A DNA stretch of 64,000 bases. Source: SIRX01 sp965213905. GTDB lineage: Bacteria > Actinomycetota > Rubrobacteria > Rubrobacterales > Rubrobacteraceae. Made by a program: the position numbers and the translations under genes. The notes beneath the pieces were generated by a model, which was given only the letters and a program-made list of their open reading frames with translations, did not search any database and was not told where the DNA came from. Shown one piece after another: positions 9,314 to 18,583 of this stretch. Each line of letters starts with the position of its first letter. Positions within the stretch are counted from its first letter, which is position 1. Location: contig OZ243922.1 in assembly GCA_965213905.1 (NCBI GenBank), positions 1,736,001 through 1,800,000 of the forward strand, in the 5' to 3' direction.

Positions 9314-11476
9314 TTGATAAGCACGGATACACAACGTAGTGTTGTATGGCCCGGAAACCCTTATCCTCTGGGCGCCACCTGGGACGGCGAAGGCGTAAAT
9401 TTCGCTTTGTTTTCAGAGAATGCCGAGAAGGTGGAGCTTTGTCTCTTTGATCCCTCGGGGAAGAGCGAGGTCGAGCGGATAGAGCTTTTCGAGCAGACCG
9501 ACCAGATCTGGCACTGCTACCTCCCCTACGGTCGGCTCGGCCAGCTCTACGGCTACCGGGTCTACGGGCGCTACGAACCCGAAAACGGTCACCGCTTCAA
9601 CCCGAACAAACTCCTCCTAGACCCCTACGCCAAGTCCATCGTCGGCGGCCTCGACTGGAGCTACCCGCACTTCGGATACGAAATGGGCGGCAAGGACGAA
9701 GACCTGGGCTTCGATGGTAAAGACAATGCCGCCGGGATGCCCAAGTGCCAGGTCGTGGACACCTCCTTTACCTGGGGCGACGACCGGCAGCCGAATACCT
9801 CCTGGCACGACACCGTGATCTACGAGCTCCACGTCAAAGGCTTTACGAAGCAGCACCCGGACATCCCGCCGCAACTGCGCGGAACCTACGCGGGCCTCGC
9901 CTCCGCCCCCGCCATTGAGCACCTCACCCGCCTCGGCGTAACGGCGGTCGAGCTGATGCCGGTACACGCTTTCGTGCAAGACAAGCACCTGGTGGACAAA
10001 GGGCTCGTCAACTACTGGGGCTACAACTCCATCGGCTTTTTCGCGCCGGAGATGCGATACTCGGCGACCGGCGAGATAGATGAGTTCAAGACGATGGTCA
10101 AACGGCTGCATTCGGCAGGCATAGAGGTGATTCTGGACGTCGTCTACAACCACACCGCCGAGGGCAACCGGATGGGACCGACCCTCTCATTCCGCGGCAT
10201 AGATAACGCCGCCTACTACCGGCTCGTCCCCGACGACTACCGCCACTACATGGACTTCACCGGCACGGGCAACACCCTGAACATGATGCACCCGCGCGTG
10301 TTGCAGCTCATCATGGACTCGCTCCGGTACTGGATCACGGAGATGCACGTGGACGGTTTCCGCTTCGACCTCGCTTCCGCCCTGGCCCGCGAGCTGTACG
10401 AGGTGGACCAGCTTTCGAGCTTCTTCACCATCATCCGGCAGGACCCGGTGATCTCGCAGGCCAAGCTGATCGCCGAGCCGTGGGACGTGGGCGAGGGCGG
10501 CTACCAGGTCGGCAACTTCCCCGTCGGCTGGACGGAGTGGAACGGCAAGTACCGTGACGAGGTCCGCGCCTACTGGAAGGGCGAGGGCGGCTTCGTGGAC
10601 GACTTGGCGTATCGCTTGACCGGATCCAGCGACCTCTACGAGCGCGGCGGACGCCGGCCCCACGCCTCCATCAACTTCGTCACCGCCCACGACGGCTTTA
10701 CCCTCCACGACCTTGTCTCCTATAACGAGAAACACAACGAAGAGAACGGCGAGGACAACAACGACGGCGAGAGCCACAACACGAGCTGGAACCACGGCGA
10801 AGAAGGCCCGACGAGCGACCCCGAGATCCGTCGCCTCCGCAACCGCCAGAAGCGGAACATACTAGCCACGCTCCTGCTCTCCCAGGGCGTGCCCATGATC
10901 GTCTACGGCGACGAACTGGGACGCACCCAGAACGGCAACAACAACGCATATTGCCAAGACAATGAGATAAGCTGGGTGGACTGGGATCTTTCGCAGGCGG
11001 ACCGGAACTTTATGGCCTTTGTGCGGCGCGTGATCCGCCTCCGCAAAGAACACCCGGCCTTCAAGCGGCGGAACTTCTTCCAGGGACGCAAGATTCAAGG
11101 CGCCGACGTCAAAGACATAACCTGGCTCAACCCCGACGGCCAGGAGATGAGCGACGACGAGTGGGACAACTCCTTCGCCCGGTCGCTGGGCTTGCAGATG
11201 GCCGGCTACTCAGAAGACCAGTACGATGTGGAAGGCCGCCCCGAGATAGACGACGACTTCGTTCTCCTCTTCAACGCCCACCACGAGGAAATATCGTTCA
11301 CCATCCCACCCAACCCGGAAGACGCCCGCTGGGAAGTCCTCGTAGACACCAGCTACGCCGCCGGCCTCCGCTCCGACGGCTTCTTTAAACCCGGCGCGGA
11401 CTACCCACTGAGGGCGCGCTCCATGGTGGTCCTCGCAAACAGCCAGCCCGACATCCTGGGCGAGGACGACGAGTGA
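9314..11476 (+). CDS. glgX: Glycogen debranching enzyme GlgX/isoamylase type
   Basis: GlgX hydrolyses alpha-1,6 branches, freeing linear malto-oligosaccharides. The 720-residue protein has an N-terminal CBM48 region (GATWDGEGVNFALFSE) and a GH13 barrel with D352 (DGFRFDLA), E388 (LIAEPWD) and D460 (TAHDGFT). PWDVGEGGYQVGNFP is typical of the isoamylase/GlgX group. The start is TTG 9314 with AAAGGA about ten bases ahead. Its stop overlaps treZ as GTGA, so debranching feeds the TreYZ route in one operon. Confidence 0.93.
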   Translation: MISTDTQRSVVWPGNPYPLGATWDGEGVNFALFSENAEKVELCLFDPSGKSEVERIELFEQTDQIWHCYLPYGRLGQLYGYRVYGRYEPENGHRFNPNKLLLDPYAKSIVGGLDWSYPHFGYEMGGKDEDLGFDGKDNAAGMPKCQVVDTSFTWGDDRQPNTSWHDTVIYELHVKGFTKQHPDIPPQLRGTYAGLASAPAIEHLTRLGVTAVELMPVHAFVQDKHLVDKGLVNYWGYNSIGFFAPEMRYSATGEIDEFKTMVKRLHSAGIEVILDVVYNHTAEGNRMGPTLSFRGIDNAAYYRLVPDDYRHYMDFTGTGNTLNMMHPRVLQLIMDSLRYWITEMHVDGFRFDLASALARELYEVDQLSSFFTIIRQDPVISQAKLIAEPWDVGEGGYQVGNFPVGWTEWNGKYRDEVRAYWKGEGGFVDDLAYRLTGSSDLYERGGRRPHASINFVTAHDGFTLHDLVSYNEKHNEENGEDNNDGESHNTSWNHGEEGPTSDPEIRRLRNRQKRNILATLLLSQGVPMIVYGDELGRTQNGNNNAYCQDNEISWVDWDLSQADRNFMAFVRRVIRLRKEHPAFKRRNFFQGRKIQGADVKDITWLNPDGQEMSDDEWDNSFARSLGLQMAGYSEDQYDVEGRPEIDDDFVLLFNAHHEEISFTIPPNPEDARWEVLVDTSYAAGLRSDGFFKPGADYPLRARSMVVLANSQPDILGEDDE

Positions 11477-13269
11477 GACGCCACCACCAGCTACCCCTCG
11501 GGGCCGAGTACCTGGGCGACGGCCAGACCCGCTTCACCCTCTGGGCCCCCGCCGCCGAAAGGGCGTGGGTGGACCTCGAAAACGGCGAAGAAACCCCTAT
11601 GCAGAGAGACGAAGGGGGCGTGTTCAGCGCCACCGTACCGTCCGAGCCCGGCGCCCGCTACCGCTACCGGGTGGATGACGAGGTAGGCGTCCCGGACTCG
11701 GTCTCCCGCTACCAGCCCGAGGACGTCCACGGCCCGAGCCAGATCGTAGACCCCGCGGCCTTTGTGTGGCGGGACGAGGACTGGACGGGACGCCCCTGGG
11801 AGGAGACCGTCCTCTACGAGCTACACGTCGGGAGCTTCACCCCGGAGGGAACCTTCGTCGGGGTAGAAAGCAAGCTCGACCACCTGGTAGACCTCGGCGT
11901 TACGGCGATAGAGCTTATGCCCGTCTCGGACTTCCCCGGCGGGCGCAACTGGGGCTACGACGGCGTGTTGCCTTACGCCCCGGACAGCTCCTACGGCACG
12001 CCCGAAGACCTGAAAAAACTGGTTCAGACGGCCCACGAAAAGGGTCTGATGGTCTTTCTCGACGTGGTCTACAACCACTTCGGGCCGGAAGGGAACTACC
12101 TGAACGCCTACGCGCCACAGTTCTTTACGGAGCGGCACACGACGCCGTGGGGCGCGACCATAAACTTCGACGGTGACGATAGCCACTGGGTGCGGGAATA
12201 CTTCATCAACAACGCACTTTATTGGATAGAGGAGTATCACGTAGACGGTTTGCGCCTCGACGCCGTCCACGCCATCGTGGACGACTCCGAGAAGCACTTT
12301 CTGGTAGAGCTTTCGGAGAAGGTGCAGGATGGTCCGGGTCGGGACCGGCACGTCCATCTCGTTTTGGAGAACGAGGCGAACGCGGCTTCCTACATGCGCG
12401 ACGGCCTCTACAAAGCCCAGTGGAACGACGACTTTCACAATGCGCTGCACGTTGTGCTGACGGGCGAGACGGGCGGGTACTACGGGGGATACGCCGAGGA
12501 GCCGTTGCAGCTCTTCGGGCGTTGTCTCGCGGAGGGATTCGCCTACCAGGGTGAGCCACTAGAGTATCGGGAGGGCCAGGAGCGCGGTGAGCCTAGCGCG
12601 GACGTGCGGCCTACGAGCTTCGTATCGTTCGTTCAGAACCACGATCAGGTCGGCAACCGGGCCTTCGGGGACCGACTTGTAGCCTTAGCGCCTTCTGTGG
12701 CGGTGCGTGCGGCCTCGGCGATACAACTGCTCGCCCCGCAGGTGCCGATGCTTTTTATGGGCGAGGAGTGGGGCTCAAAGCAGCCGTTCCTGTTCTTCTG
12801 TGACTTCGAGGAAGGTTTGGCGCCGCTCGTCACCGAGGGACGCCGGGAAGAATTCGCCAAGTTCTCCGAGTTCTCCGACTCCGGGACTCGGGGTCAGATC
12901 CCGGACCCGAGCGACCGCGAGACGTTCGAGACGTCGGTCCTGGATTGGGAAAGCGTTAAAGAACATCTGAGCTGGCTGGAGTTCTACAAAGAGCTGTTGC
13001 AACTGCGGCACGCAGAGATCTTGCCGCGGCTCGGAGGAATATCCGGCGGCGAAGCCGAATACCGGATCGTCGCAGAGAGCGGCTTGCGGGTACGTTGGAC
13101 CCTCGGAGACGGCTCGACCCTGACGCTGCTTTCCAACCTGGGCAATGATCCCCTGGGCGGCTTGGGAGACGCAACAGGGAACCTCCTCTACGCCACGGAG
13201 AACGCGATAAAAGAAGACGGGTCGCTCTCCGCGTGGTCGGTGGCGTGGTATCTGGAGGCGGGCGGTTGA
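11473..13269 (+). CDS. treZ: Malto-oligosyltrehalose trehalohydrolase
   Basis: TreZ releases trehalose from the malto-oligosyltrehalose made by TreY. The 598-residue protein has an N-terminal beta domain (FTLWAPAAERAWVDL), then a GH13 barrel with D263 (DGLRLDAVHAI), E299 (LVLENEAN) and D391 (VQNHDQVGNR). The NHDQVGNR block is characteristic of this enzyme. The start is GTG 11473, overlapping the glgX stop. It overlaps treY by TTGA, so the three-gene order glgX-treZ-treY is tightly coupled. Confidence 0.95.
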   Translation: MRRHHQLPLGAEYLGDGQTRFTLWAPAAERAWVDLENGEETPMQRDEGGVFSATVPSEPGARYRYRVDDEVGVPDSVSRYQPEDVHGPSQIVDPAAFVWRDEDWTGRPWEETVLYELHVGSFTPEGTFVGVESKLDHLVDLGVTAIELMPVSDFPGGRNWGYDGVLPYAPDSSYGTPEDLKKLVQTAHEKGLMVFLDVVYNHFGPEGNYLNAYAPQFFTERHTTPWGATINFDGDDSHWVREYFINNALYWIEEYHVDGLRLDAVHAIVDDSEKHFLVELSEKVQDGPGRDRHVHLVLENEANAASYMRDGLYKAQWNDDFHNALHVVLTGETGGYYGGYAEEPLQLFGRCLAEGFAYQGEPLEYREGQERGEPSADVRPTSFVSFVQNHDQVGNRAFGDRLVALAPSVAVRAASAIQLLAPQVPMLFMGEEWGSKQPFLFFCDFEEGLAPLVTEGRREEFAKFSEFSDSGTRGQIPDPSDRETFETSVLDWESVKEHLSWLEFYKELLQLRHAEILPRLGGISGGEAEYRIVAESGLRVRWTLGDGSTLTLLSNLGNDPLGGLGDATGNLLYATENAIKEDGSLSAWSVAWYLEAGG

Positions 13270-16115
13270 GGGTCCCGCGCGCCACTTACCGGCTCCAGTT
13301 CAACAAAGACTTTACCTTCAGGGACGCTGCGGAGTTGGTGCCGTACCTGGCAGACCTCGGCATCAGCGACCTGTACGCCTCGCCGTACATGAAGGCCCGT
13401 CCCGGCAGCCCGCACGGCTACGATATCATAGACCACAACACCTTGAACCCGGAGATTGGGACCCCGGAAGACTACGAAAAACTCGTCGAGACGCTGCACG
13501 AGCATGGTATGGGCCAACTCCTCGACTGGGTGCCGAACCACATGGGGGTCGGCAGCGACAACGAGTGGTGGCTCGACGTGTTGGAGAACGGCCCCGCCTC
13601 CCCTCACGCCCGGTTTTTCGACGTTGACTGGTACCCGACGAACCGTGGCGCCCTGCGGGGCAAAGTGTTGCTGCCGGTGCTCGGCGACCACTACCGCGTC
13701 ATCCTCGAAGGCGGAGACCTGGAGCTAAAGTTCGAGCCGGAAGCAGGCTCTTTTTCCGTCAACTACTACGAGCATCGGTGTCCGCTTGATCCGAAAAGCT
13801 ACCCGGTGGTGCTGGAAGGTCTTCGGCGCTTGCCGGAGGATGAGTTCACGCCGGAGTTCGAGAGTCTCATCACCGCGTTCGGCAATTTGCCGGACCAGGA
13901 TGAGCCGGACGAAGAGCGGGTAGCCGAGCGGACGCGGGACGCCAGCATCCACAAAAATCGTCTCGCCCGGCTGTGCGCGGAGTCTTCAGAGATAGTCCGG
14001 GCCATAGACGGGCGAGTGCGGGAGGTAAACGGGGAACCGGGCGTTGCGGAGAGTTTCGGGGCGCTGCACCAAATATTAGAGGAGCAGGCATTCCGGCTCG
14101 TGTACTGGCGGGTGGCGAGCGATGAGATCAACTACCGCAGGTTCTTTTCCGTCAACGACCTCGCCGGCATCCGGGTCGAGGACGAACAGGTCTTCGACGA
14201 GACCCACCAACTGGTCCTGGACCTCGTCCGGCAGGGCAAGGTGGACGGCCTGCGCCTCGACCACCCCGACGGCCTCCACGACCCCGCCGGCTACTTCCGG
14301 AAACTTCAGCAAAAAGCCGGTGAGGCACTCGACGCTTCGGAAGGAGAGCCGCTCTACGTCCTCGTAGAGAAGATACTCGCCCCGCACGAGGGCTTGCCGG
14401 AAGACTGGCCGGTCGCCGGCACTACGGGATACGAGTTCGCCAACCTGGTAAACGGGCTTTTCGTAGACTCCGCAAACGAAGCCGGGATGGAGGGAGTGTA
14501 CCGGGACTTCCTGGGGCGGACGGTAGATTTCGAGGAGCTCCTCTACGACTGCAAGAAAGCCGTTATGCGCGGAGAACTCGCCAGCGAGCTGAACGTCTTA
14601 AGCCGGCGGTTGTTGTGGATCTCCGAGTACGGCCGGCGCACCTTCGACTTCACCATAAACGTGCTGCGCGACGCGCTGACCGAGATCGTGGCCGCTTTCC
14701 CCGTCTACCGGACCTACATAACCCGCGACGGTTTGTCCGAGCAGGACCGGCGCTACGTTGACTGGGCGGTCGCACGGGCCAAAAAACGGAGCACCGCCGC
14801 CGACACGAGCGCCTACGACTTCGTCCACGACGTACTATTACTGAACCTTGAGGGACCTGAGGAGTACGAGGCGCTGGCCGTCGCGTTCGTGATGAAATTT
14901 CAACAGTACACGGGGCCGGTAATGGCGAAGGGCATGGAAGACACCGCGCTCTACATCCACAACCGGCTCGTCTCGCTAAACGAGGTCGGCGGCGAGCCCG
15001 AACGCTTCGGCATCTCGATCGCGGCTTTCCACCACCTGACCGCCGAGAAGGCGAAACGGTGGCCGCACGCGATGCTCTCGACCTCCACCCACGACACCAA
15101 GCGCAGCGAGGACGTGCGGGCGCGCATAAACGTGCTCTCGGAGATGCCGGAAGAATGGGCCGAGAGGCTGGAGCATTGGACGCAACTCAACCGCTCGCGG
15201 CGCCGGGAGGTGGACGAGGCCGAAGCCCCGAGCCCCAACGACGAGTACTTGATCTACCAGTCCCTCGTCGGCGCGTGGCCCCTCGAAGAGCTGGACGACG
15301 AAGGACTGACAGAATTCCGGGGCCGGATAAAAGCGTACATGGAAAAAGCCTTGCGGGAGGCCCAGGTAAACACCTCCTGGGTAAACGTAAACGAGGAGTA
15401 CGAGGCCGCCGTGGCGGATTTCGTGGAGGCTTTGCTCACGCCGTCGGAGATAGGACTCTTTCTGGACGAGTTTATTCCGTTTGCCCGGCGCGTGGCGTGG
15501 TTCGGTGCGTTGAACAGCCTGTCGCAGATCCTCATAAAACTCACCTTCCCCGGCGTGCCGGATACCTACCAGGGCAACGAACTCTGGGACTTCAGCCTCG
15601 TGGACCCGGACAACCGCCGCCCCGTAGACTACGACCTGCGCAAAAAGCTACTCGCAGAGCTGAAAGGCGTCGAGGGAGACGATGTTCGGACGCTGCTCAA
15701 AGCCTGGCAAGACGGTCGTCCGAAACTCCACCTGACGCACCAAGCACTGGCGCTCCGAAAAAGGAAGCCGGACCTCTTTGAGAAAGGTGAATACGTGCCG
15801 CTGGAGGTCTTCGGTCCAAAAGCGGATCACGTATTAGCCTTTGCCCGGAGGCTTGGGCAAGAAACGGCGATCATCATCGCACCCCGCTTTCACGCAAACC
15901 TCACGCCGGTTTCCGACGAGTTACTGGTTGACCCCGATGTTTGGGGAGAGACTAAGATCGAGGTCTCCGATCTTCGCGAGACGCAGTACCGAAATACTTT
16001 GGACAGCAAGATAATAGAGCCGGAGGAGCACGACGGCAGGAATTTTTTAACGGTAGGGGAGATGTTGAGCGGTTTTCCGGTGGCGCTGCTGGTGACTAAT
16101 GTAGAAAGTCACTAA
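13266..16115 (+). CDS. treY: Malto-oligosyltrehalose synthase
   Basis: TreY turns the reducing-end alpha-1,4 bond of malto-oligosaccharides into the alpha,alpha-1,1 bond of trehalose. The 949-residue protein starts VPRATYRLQFNKDFTF, typical of TreY, and carries D332 (DGLRLDHPDGL), E368 (VLVEKIL) and D610 (STHDTKRSED). I start it at TTG 13266, which overlaps the treZ stop as TTGA and has GGAGG upstream; a longer frame into treZ is unlikely. With treZ this gives a second trehalose route besides TreS. Confidence 0.95.
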   Translation: MRVPRATYRLQFNKDFTFRDAAELVPYLADLGISDLYASPYMKARPGSPHGYDIIDHNTLNPEIGTPEDYEKLVETLHEHGMGQLLDWVPNHMGVGSDNEWWLDVLENGPASPHARFFDVDWYPTNRGALRGKVLLPVLGDHYRVILEGGDLELKFEPEAGSFSVNYYEHRCPLDPKSYPVVLEGLRRLPEDEFTPEFESLITAFGNLPDQDEPDEERVAERTRDASIHKNRLARLCAESSEIVRAIDGRVREVNGEPGVAESFGALHQILEEQAFRLVYWRVASDEINYRRFFSVNDLAGIRVEDEQVFDETHQLVLDLVRQGKVDGLRLDHPDGLHDPAGYFRKLQQKAGEALDASEGEPLYVLVEKILAPHEGLPEDWPVAGTTGYEFANLVNGLFVDSANEAGMEGVYRDFLGRTVDFEELLYDCKKAVMRGELASELNVLSRRLLWISEYGRRTFDFTINVLRDALTEIVAAFPVYRTYITRDGLSEQDRRYVDWAVARAKKRSTAADTSAYDFVHDVLLLNLEGPEEYEALAVAFVMKFQQYTGPVMAKGMEDTALYIHNRLVSLNEVGGEPERFGISIAAFHHLTAEKAKRWPHAMLSTSTHDTKRSEDVRARINVLSEMPEEWAERLEHWTQLNRSRRREVDEAEAPSPNDEYLIYQSLVGAWPLEELDDEGLTEFRGRIKAYMEKALREAQVNTSWVNVNEEYEAAVADFVEALLTPSEIGLFLDEFIPFARRVAWFGALNSLSQILIKLTFPGVPDTYQGNELWDFSLVDPDNRRPVDYDLRKKLLAELKGVEGDDVRTLLKAWQDGRPKLHLTHQALALRKRKPDLFEKGEYVPLEVFGPKADHVLAFARRLGQETAIIIAPRFHANLTPVSDELLVDPDVWGETKIEVSDLRETQYRNTLDSKIIEPEEHDGRNFLTVGEMLSGFPVALLVTNVESH

Positions 16116-16167
16116 CCCGGATCTCTATACGGGGGGCATCTACTCTCGCCCCAAAACCCGCCGGTGT

Positions 16168-16173
16168 TAGAAT
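16168..16173 (+). promoter_or_regulatory. -10 box of a leaderless gene
   Basis: TAGAAT is followed by exactly six bases and then GTG at 16180, so transcription would start at or next to the start codon. The same spacing recurs before polA and the DNA methylase gene. Confidence 0.45.
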
Positions 16174-16179
16174 GCCGCC

Positions 16180-16506
16180 GTGATCTCGTTGCGCAACATA
16201 GCCCAGGAGCTACTTCCGTACATAGTGTTGTTCTGGGCCACGTTCGCTTTGCTGGGTGGGGCTGCTGAACCTGTAGAGAAAATACAGGACTCCAACGGTG
16301 CCGTTGTCGAAGTGGGGCTCGGTCTCTGCGCTATCGGGGTTGCTTGCTTGTTCAAAGCCGTGCGACGTATCCGACCGCTCTTGCACCGAGTCCTCAACCT
16401 GTCCCACATCCGGCCTCACTATATCGCTGTGGCGCGACCGACTTCCTATCGTCGGCCGCCGCTCTCTGTGCTATCCCTGGCGATTTTGCAGATACTGCGT
16501 ACATAA
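16180..16506 (+). CDS. Small hypothetical membrane protein
   Basis: This 108-residue frame begins with two likely membrane helices (LLPYIVLFWATFALLGG and GLGLCAIGVACLFKAV) and ends in a basic tail. I do not recognise it. GTG 16180 has no ribosome site but sits six bases after a TAGAAT -10 box, so it may be leaderless. The C-terminal part, after about residue 75, looks less like ordinary protein and may be read-through of a decayed end. It stands alone between treY and the sortase gene. Confidence 0.4.
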   Translation: MISLRNIAQELLPYIVLFWATFALLGGAAEPVEKIQDSNGAVVEVGLGLCAIGVACLFKAVRRIRPLLHRVLNLSHIRPHYIAVARPTSYRRPPLSVLSLAILQILRT

Positions 16507-16583
16507 ACTTCGCCTGCGCCCAGATTCAAGGAATAGTACTTCGAAGTCGGACATAAGGCTTGAGCATTACGTCCGGCGAGCCG

Positions 16584-16650
16584 TCAGCAATTAGCACCCA
16601 GCAATTAGCAGATAAAAAAGCTGAAAGCTAAAGTCTGACCGCTGAAACCT
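16584..16650 (+). repeat. Degenerate heptanucleotide array, copy 2
   Basis: The stretch can be read in sevens: CAGCAAT, TAGCACC, CAGCAAT, TAGCAGA, TAAAAAA, GCTGAAA, GCTAAAG, TCTGACC, GCTGAAA. It includes a 12-base direct repeat (CAGCAATTAGCA at 16585-16596 and 16599-16610). CTGACCGCTGA at 16635-16645 recurs in inverted orientation at 17319-17329, so copies 2 and 3 flank the sortase gene head to head. Confidence 0.65.
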
Positions 16651-16652
16651 CG

Positions 16653-16681
16653 GGTTGTGGAAGGTCTATCCTTCCGCAACC
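16653..16681 (+). repeat. Stem-loop joined to heptamer array
   Basis: A 12-bp stem, GGTTGTGGAAGG / CCTTCCGCAACC with one G-T pair and a five-base loop, follows array copy 2 directly after ACCTCG. It lies in the leader of the sortase gene, about 20 bases ahead of its start, and has no T-run. A related hairpin follows copy 4. Confidence 0.55.
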
Positions 16682-16703
16682 AGCTCTTAGAAAGGAGAAC
16701 GAG

Positions 16704-17312
16704 TTGCGAATCGGAGCAACCGTGTTGCGCTTTGTCGGCCTGATCCTCGTTATAGGTGGGCTAGCGCTTGTAGCCATGTTTTTCGTAGGACTGAACTCCC
16801 AAACGTACGAAGCGGGCGGGGCTAGTCAACCAAACGCCCCAGAAGTAAACGAACCCGTGCAAGAGGACGCTGCAGGACCCGAGGACACCACCCTGACCCT
16901 CTCAGTACCGAAGATGAACCGCCTCGACGGGGTCGAAATACCCTCCGCAGCCGGGAACGACGAGGAGGCTTTGCGGGCCAACGCGGGCATTCACCTGCAA
17001 GGCACGGGGTTTCCCTGGCAAGAGGGTGCGAACGTCTACCTCGCCGGCCACCGGATGGGCTACCCGGGCACGGCCAGCTTTCTGGCTTTCCGGGACCAGC
17101 AGAAACTTGAGAAGGGCGACAGGGTTCACGTCACGGACGCCGAAGGCACCCGTTACACTTACGAAGTCTTCCGCGAGCGTGTGGTGGGGCCACAGCAGGT
17201 CGAGGTAACACAACCGGTAGAAGGAAAGAGCGTCCTCACCTTGCAGACCTGCACGTTCCCCGACTACCGCGAGCGGATAGTGACCCAGGCGGAACTCGTG
17301 GACGTAGCCTAG
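16704..17312 (+). CDS. Class E-type sortase
   Basis: Sortases are membrane-anchored cysteine transpeptidases that attach proteins to the cell wall. The 202-residue protein has one N-terminal membrane segment (FVGLILVIGGLALVAMFFVG), a Pro/Glu-rich linker and a sortase barrel with H116 (LAGHRMG), C183 (LQTCTFPDY) and an Arg shortly after (R191, ERIVTQAEL). Layout and length fit the actinobacterial class E group. The start is TTG 16704 after AAAGGAGA. No sortase substrate or pilin gene lies nearby, so its targets are elsewhere. Confidence 0.88.
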   Translation: MRIGATVLRFVGLILVIGGLALVAMFFVGLNSQTYEAGGASQPNAPEVNEPVQEDAAGPEDTTLTLSVPKMNRLDGVEIPSAAGNDEEALRANAGIHLQGTGFPWQEGANVYLAGHRMGYPGTASFLAFRDQQKLEKGDRVHVTDAEGTRYTYEVFRERVVGPQQVEVTQPVEGKSVLTLQTCTFPDYRERIVTQAELVDVA

Positions 17313-17316
17313 AGCA

Positions 17317-17365
17317 AATCAGCGGTCAGCCGGCAGCTATCAGCTTTTCGCTTTTACTGAAGGCT
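17317..17365 (-). repeat. Degenerate heptanucleotide array, copy 3 (inverted)
   Basis: Read on the minus strand it runs GCGAAAA, GCTGATA, GCTGCCG, GCTGACC, GCTGATT. It begins a few bases after the sortase stop and mirrors copy 2 across that gene. Confidence 0.6.
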
Positions 17366-17407
17366 GAATGCCCTCGCCCAGGTAGCTCGGTCTTTTTGAA
17401 CAAGGCT

Positions 17408-18505
17408 TTAAACCGGCGCGGTCGAACCGCGTACTACGAGTTCGGTCGGCAGCAGGATCGTCTCTTCCGTTTCGCGGCCTTCGAGTTTGGCGACGAGCAC
17501 CCTACCGGCCCGCAAACCTTTCTCGACGTGCGGCTGCCAGACGGTCGTGAGCGGAGGATCGGCGCGCGCGGCTTCCGGGACGTCGTCGAAGCCGACCACC
17601 GAGAGATCCCTCGGCACCGACAGCCCCCGTTTCTCCGCCGCTTCGAGAACCCCCAAGGCGAGTTGGTCGCTCATAGCCAGGATCGCGGTCGGCCGAGTCT
17701 CTTGTGAGAGCAGCGCCTCGCCGGCCCGGCGGCCCTCGTCCAGCAAGTTCTCGACGCACTCGTAAACCGGCACGGTCTCCCAGGAAAACCCGGCCTCCGT
17801 TATCGCGGACCTGTAGCCCCGTAGACGTCGCCGCCCGGTCTGGTACGTGGCTTTCGCCTGACGACCCGTATCCGCAAGCCCGCTTCGCACGTCCAACGCG
17901 AGCTCTACAGATACGACACCGAAATCCTCGTGGCCGAGCTGCAAAAGGTGCTCCGCCGCGCTGCGGGCCGCCTGATCGTCCTCGATACCTACGGAGGACG
18001 CCTCTCTCTGATCCTGTTGGTCCACGACCACCATCGGCAGCCGGCGTTCCAAAGCCGCGCCCACGAGCGGATCGTTTTCGGACATGCTGTAGACCACGAA
18101 GCCATCCACCACCGCCGCCATAACGGCCTCCGGGTCGCGGTTCTGCCGCGGCGAACCCGGCACCAGCAGCATCCCCAAACCGGCCTCTTCCGTCGCGGTG
18201 GACACGCCTTCCAGAAACTGGACCGCCACCGAGTCCGCAAAGGCGTAAGAGAGCCGGTCCGCATAAAGCACCCCGACCGCCCCGGAACGTCCCAGTCTCA
18301 GGCCGCGGGCTGCGGGGTCGGGACCCGAATATCCCAAGGCCCGCGCCGTCTCGAAAATTCGCTCCCGGAGTTCTTTTGAAAGCTGATCCGGCCGGTTGTA
18401 AGCGTTCGATACCGTGGCCGGCGATACCCTAACCTCGGCCGCAACGTCTTTTAACGTCGCCCGCCGTTCACCACCCCTACCACTTCCAAGGTTGACACCC
18501 ACCAT
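17408..18505 (-). CDS. LacI-family transcription regulator
   Basis: The 365-residue protein has a LacI helix-turn-helix near residues 16-42 (TLKDVAAEVRVSPATVSNAYN) and a hinge (GLRLGRSGAVGVL), then a periplasmic-binding-protein-like effector domain ending in SVVGFDDVPEA and a dimer region. Such proteins usually sense a sugar. Two operator-like sites lie 17-47 bases upstream, between this gene and the divergent small membrane gene, so it probably represses itself and the rightward genes, which include an alpha-glucosidase and an MFS transporter. The effector is unknown; a glucoside or trehalose product is a guess from context. Confidence 0.9.
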   Translation of the reverse strand: MVGVNLGSGRGGERRATLKDVAAEVRVSPATVSNAYNRPDQLSKELRERIFETARALGYSGPDPAARGLRLGRSGAVGVLYADRLSYAFADSVAVQFLEGVSTATEEAGLGMLLVPGSPRQNRDPEAVMAAVVDGFVVYSMSENDPLVGAALERRLPMVVVDQQDQREASSVGIEDDQAARSAAEHLLQLGHEDFGVVSVELALDVRSGLADTGRQAKATYQTGRRRLRGYRSAITEAGFSWETVPVYECVENLLDEGRRAGEALLSQETRPTAILAMSDQLALGVLEAAEKRGLSVPRDLSVVGFDDVPEAARADPPLTTVWQPHVEKGLRAGRVLVAKLEGRETEETILLPTELVVRGSTAPV

Positions 18506-18519
18506 AACGCCATGATAGT

Positions 18520-18552
18520 TTACTGAAACGATTAAGTAAAACGTTTCAGTAA
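18520..18552 (+). promoter_or_regulatory. Tandem LacI-type operators
   Basis: TTACTGAAACG at 18520-18530 and CGTTTCAGTAA at 18542-18552 form a perfect 11-bp inverted repeat with an 11-base spacer. Each arm also forms half of a 16-base imperfect palindrome centred on CG (18522-18537 and 18535-18550; TGAAACG-type, as in many LacI-family operators), their centres 13 bases apart. The site lies between divergent lacI and the 18584 gene. Confidence 0.7.
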
Positions 18553-18583
18553 GATATTTTTGTGAACGAGGTTGTGTAGCGGT

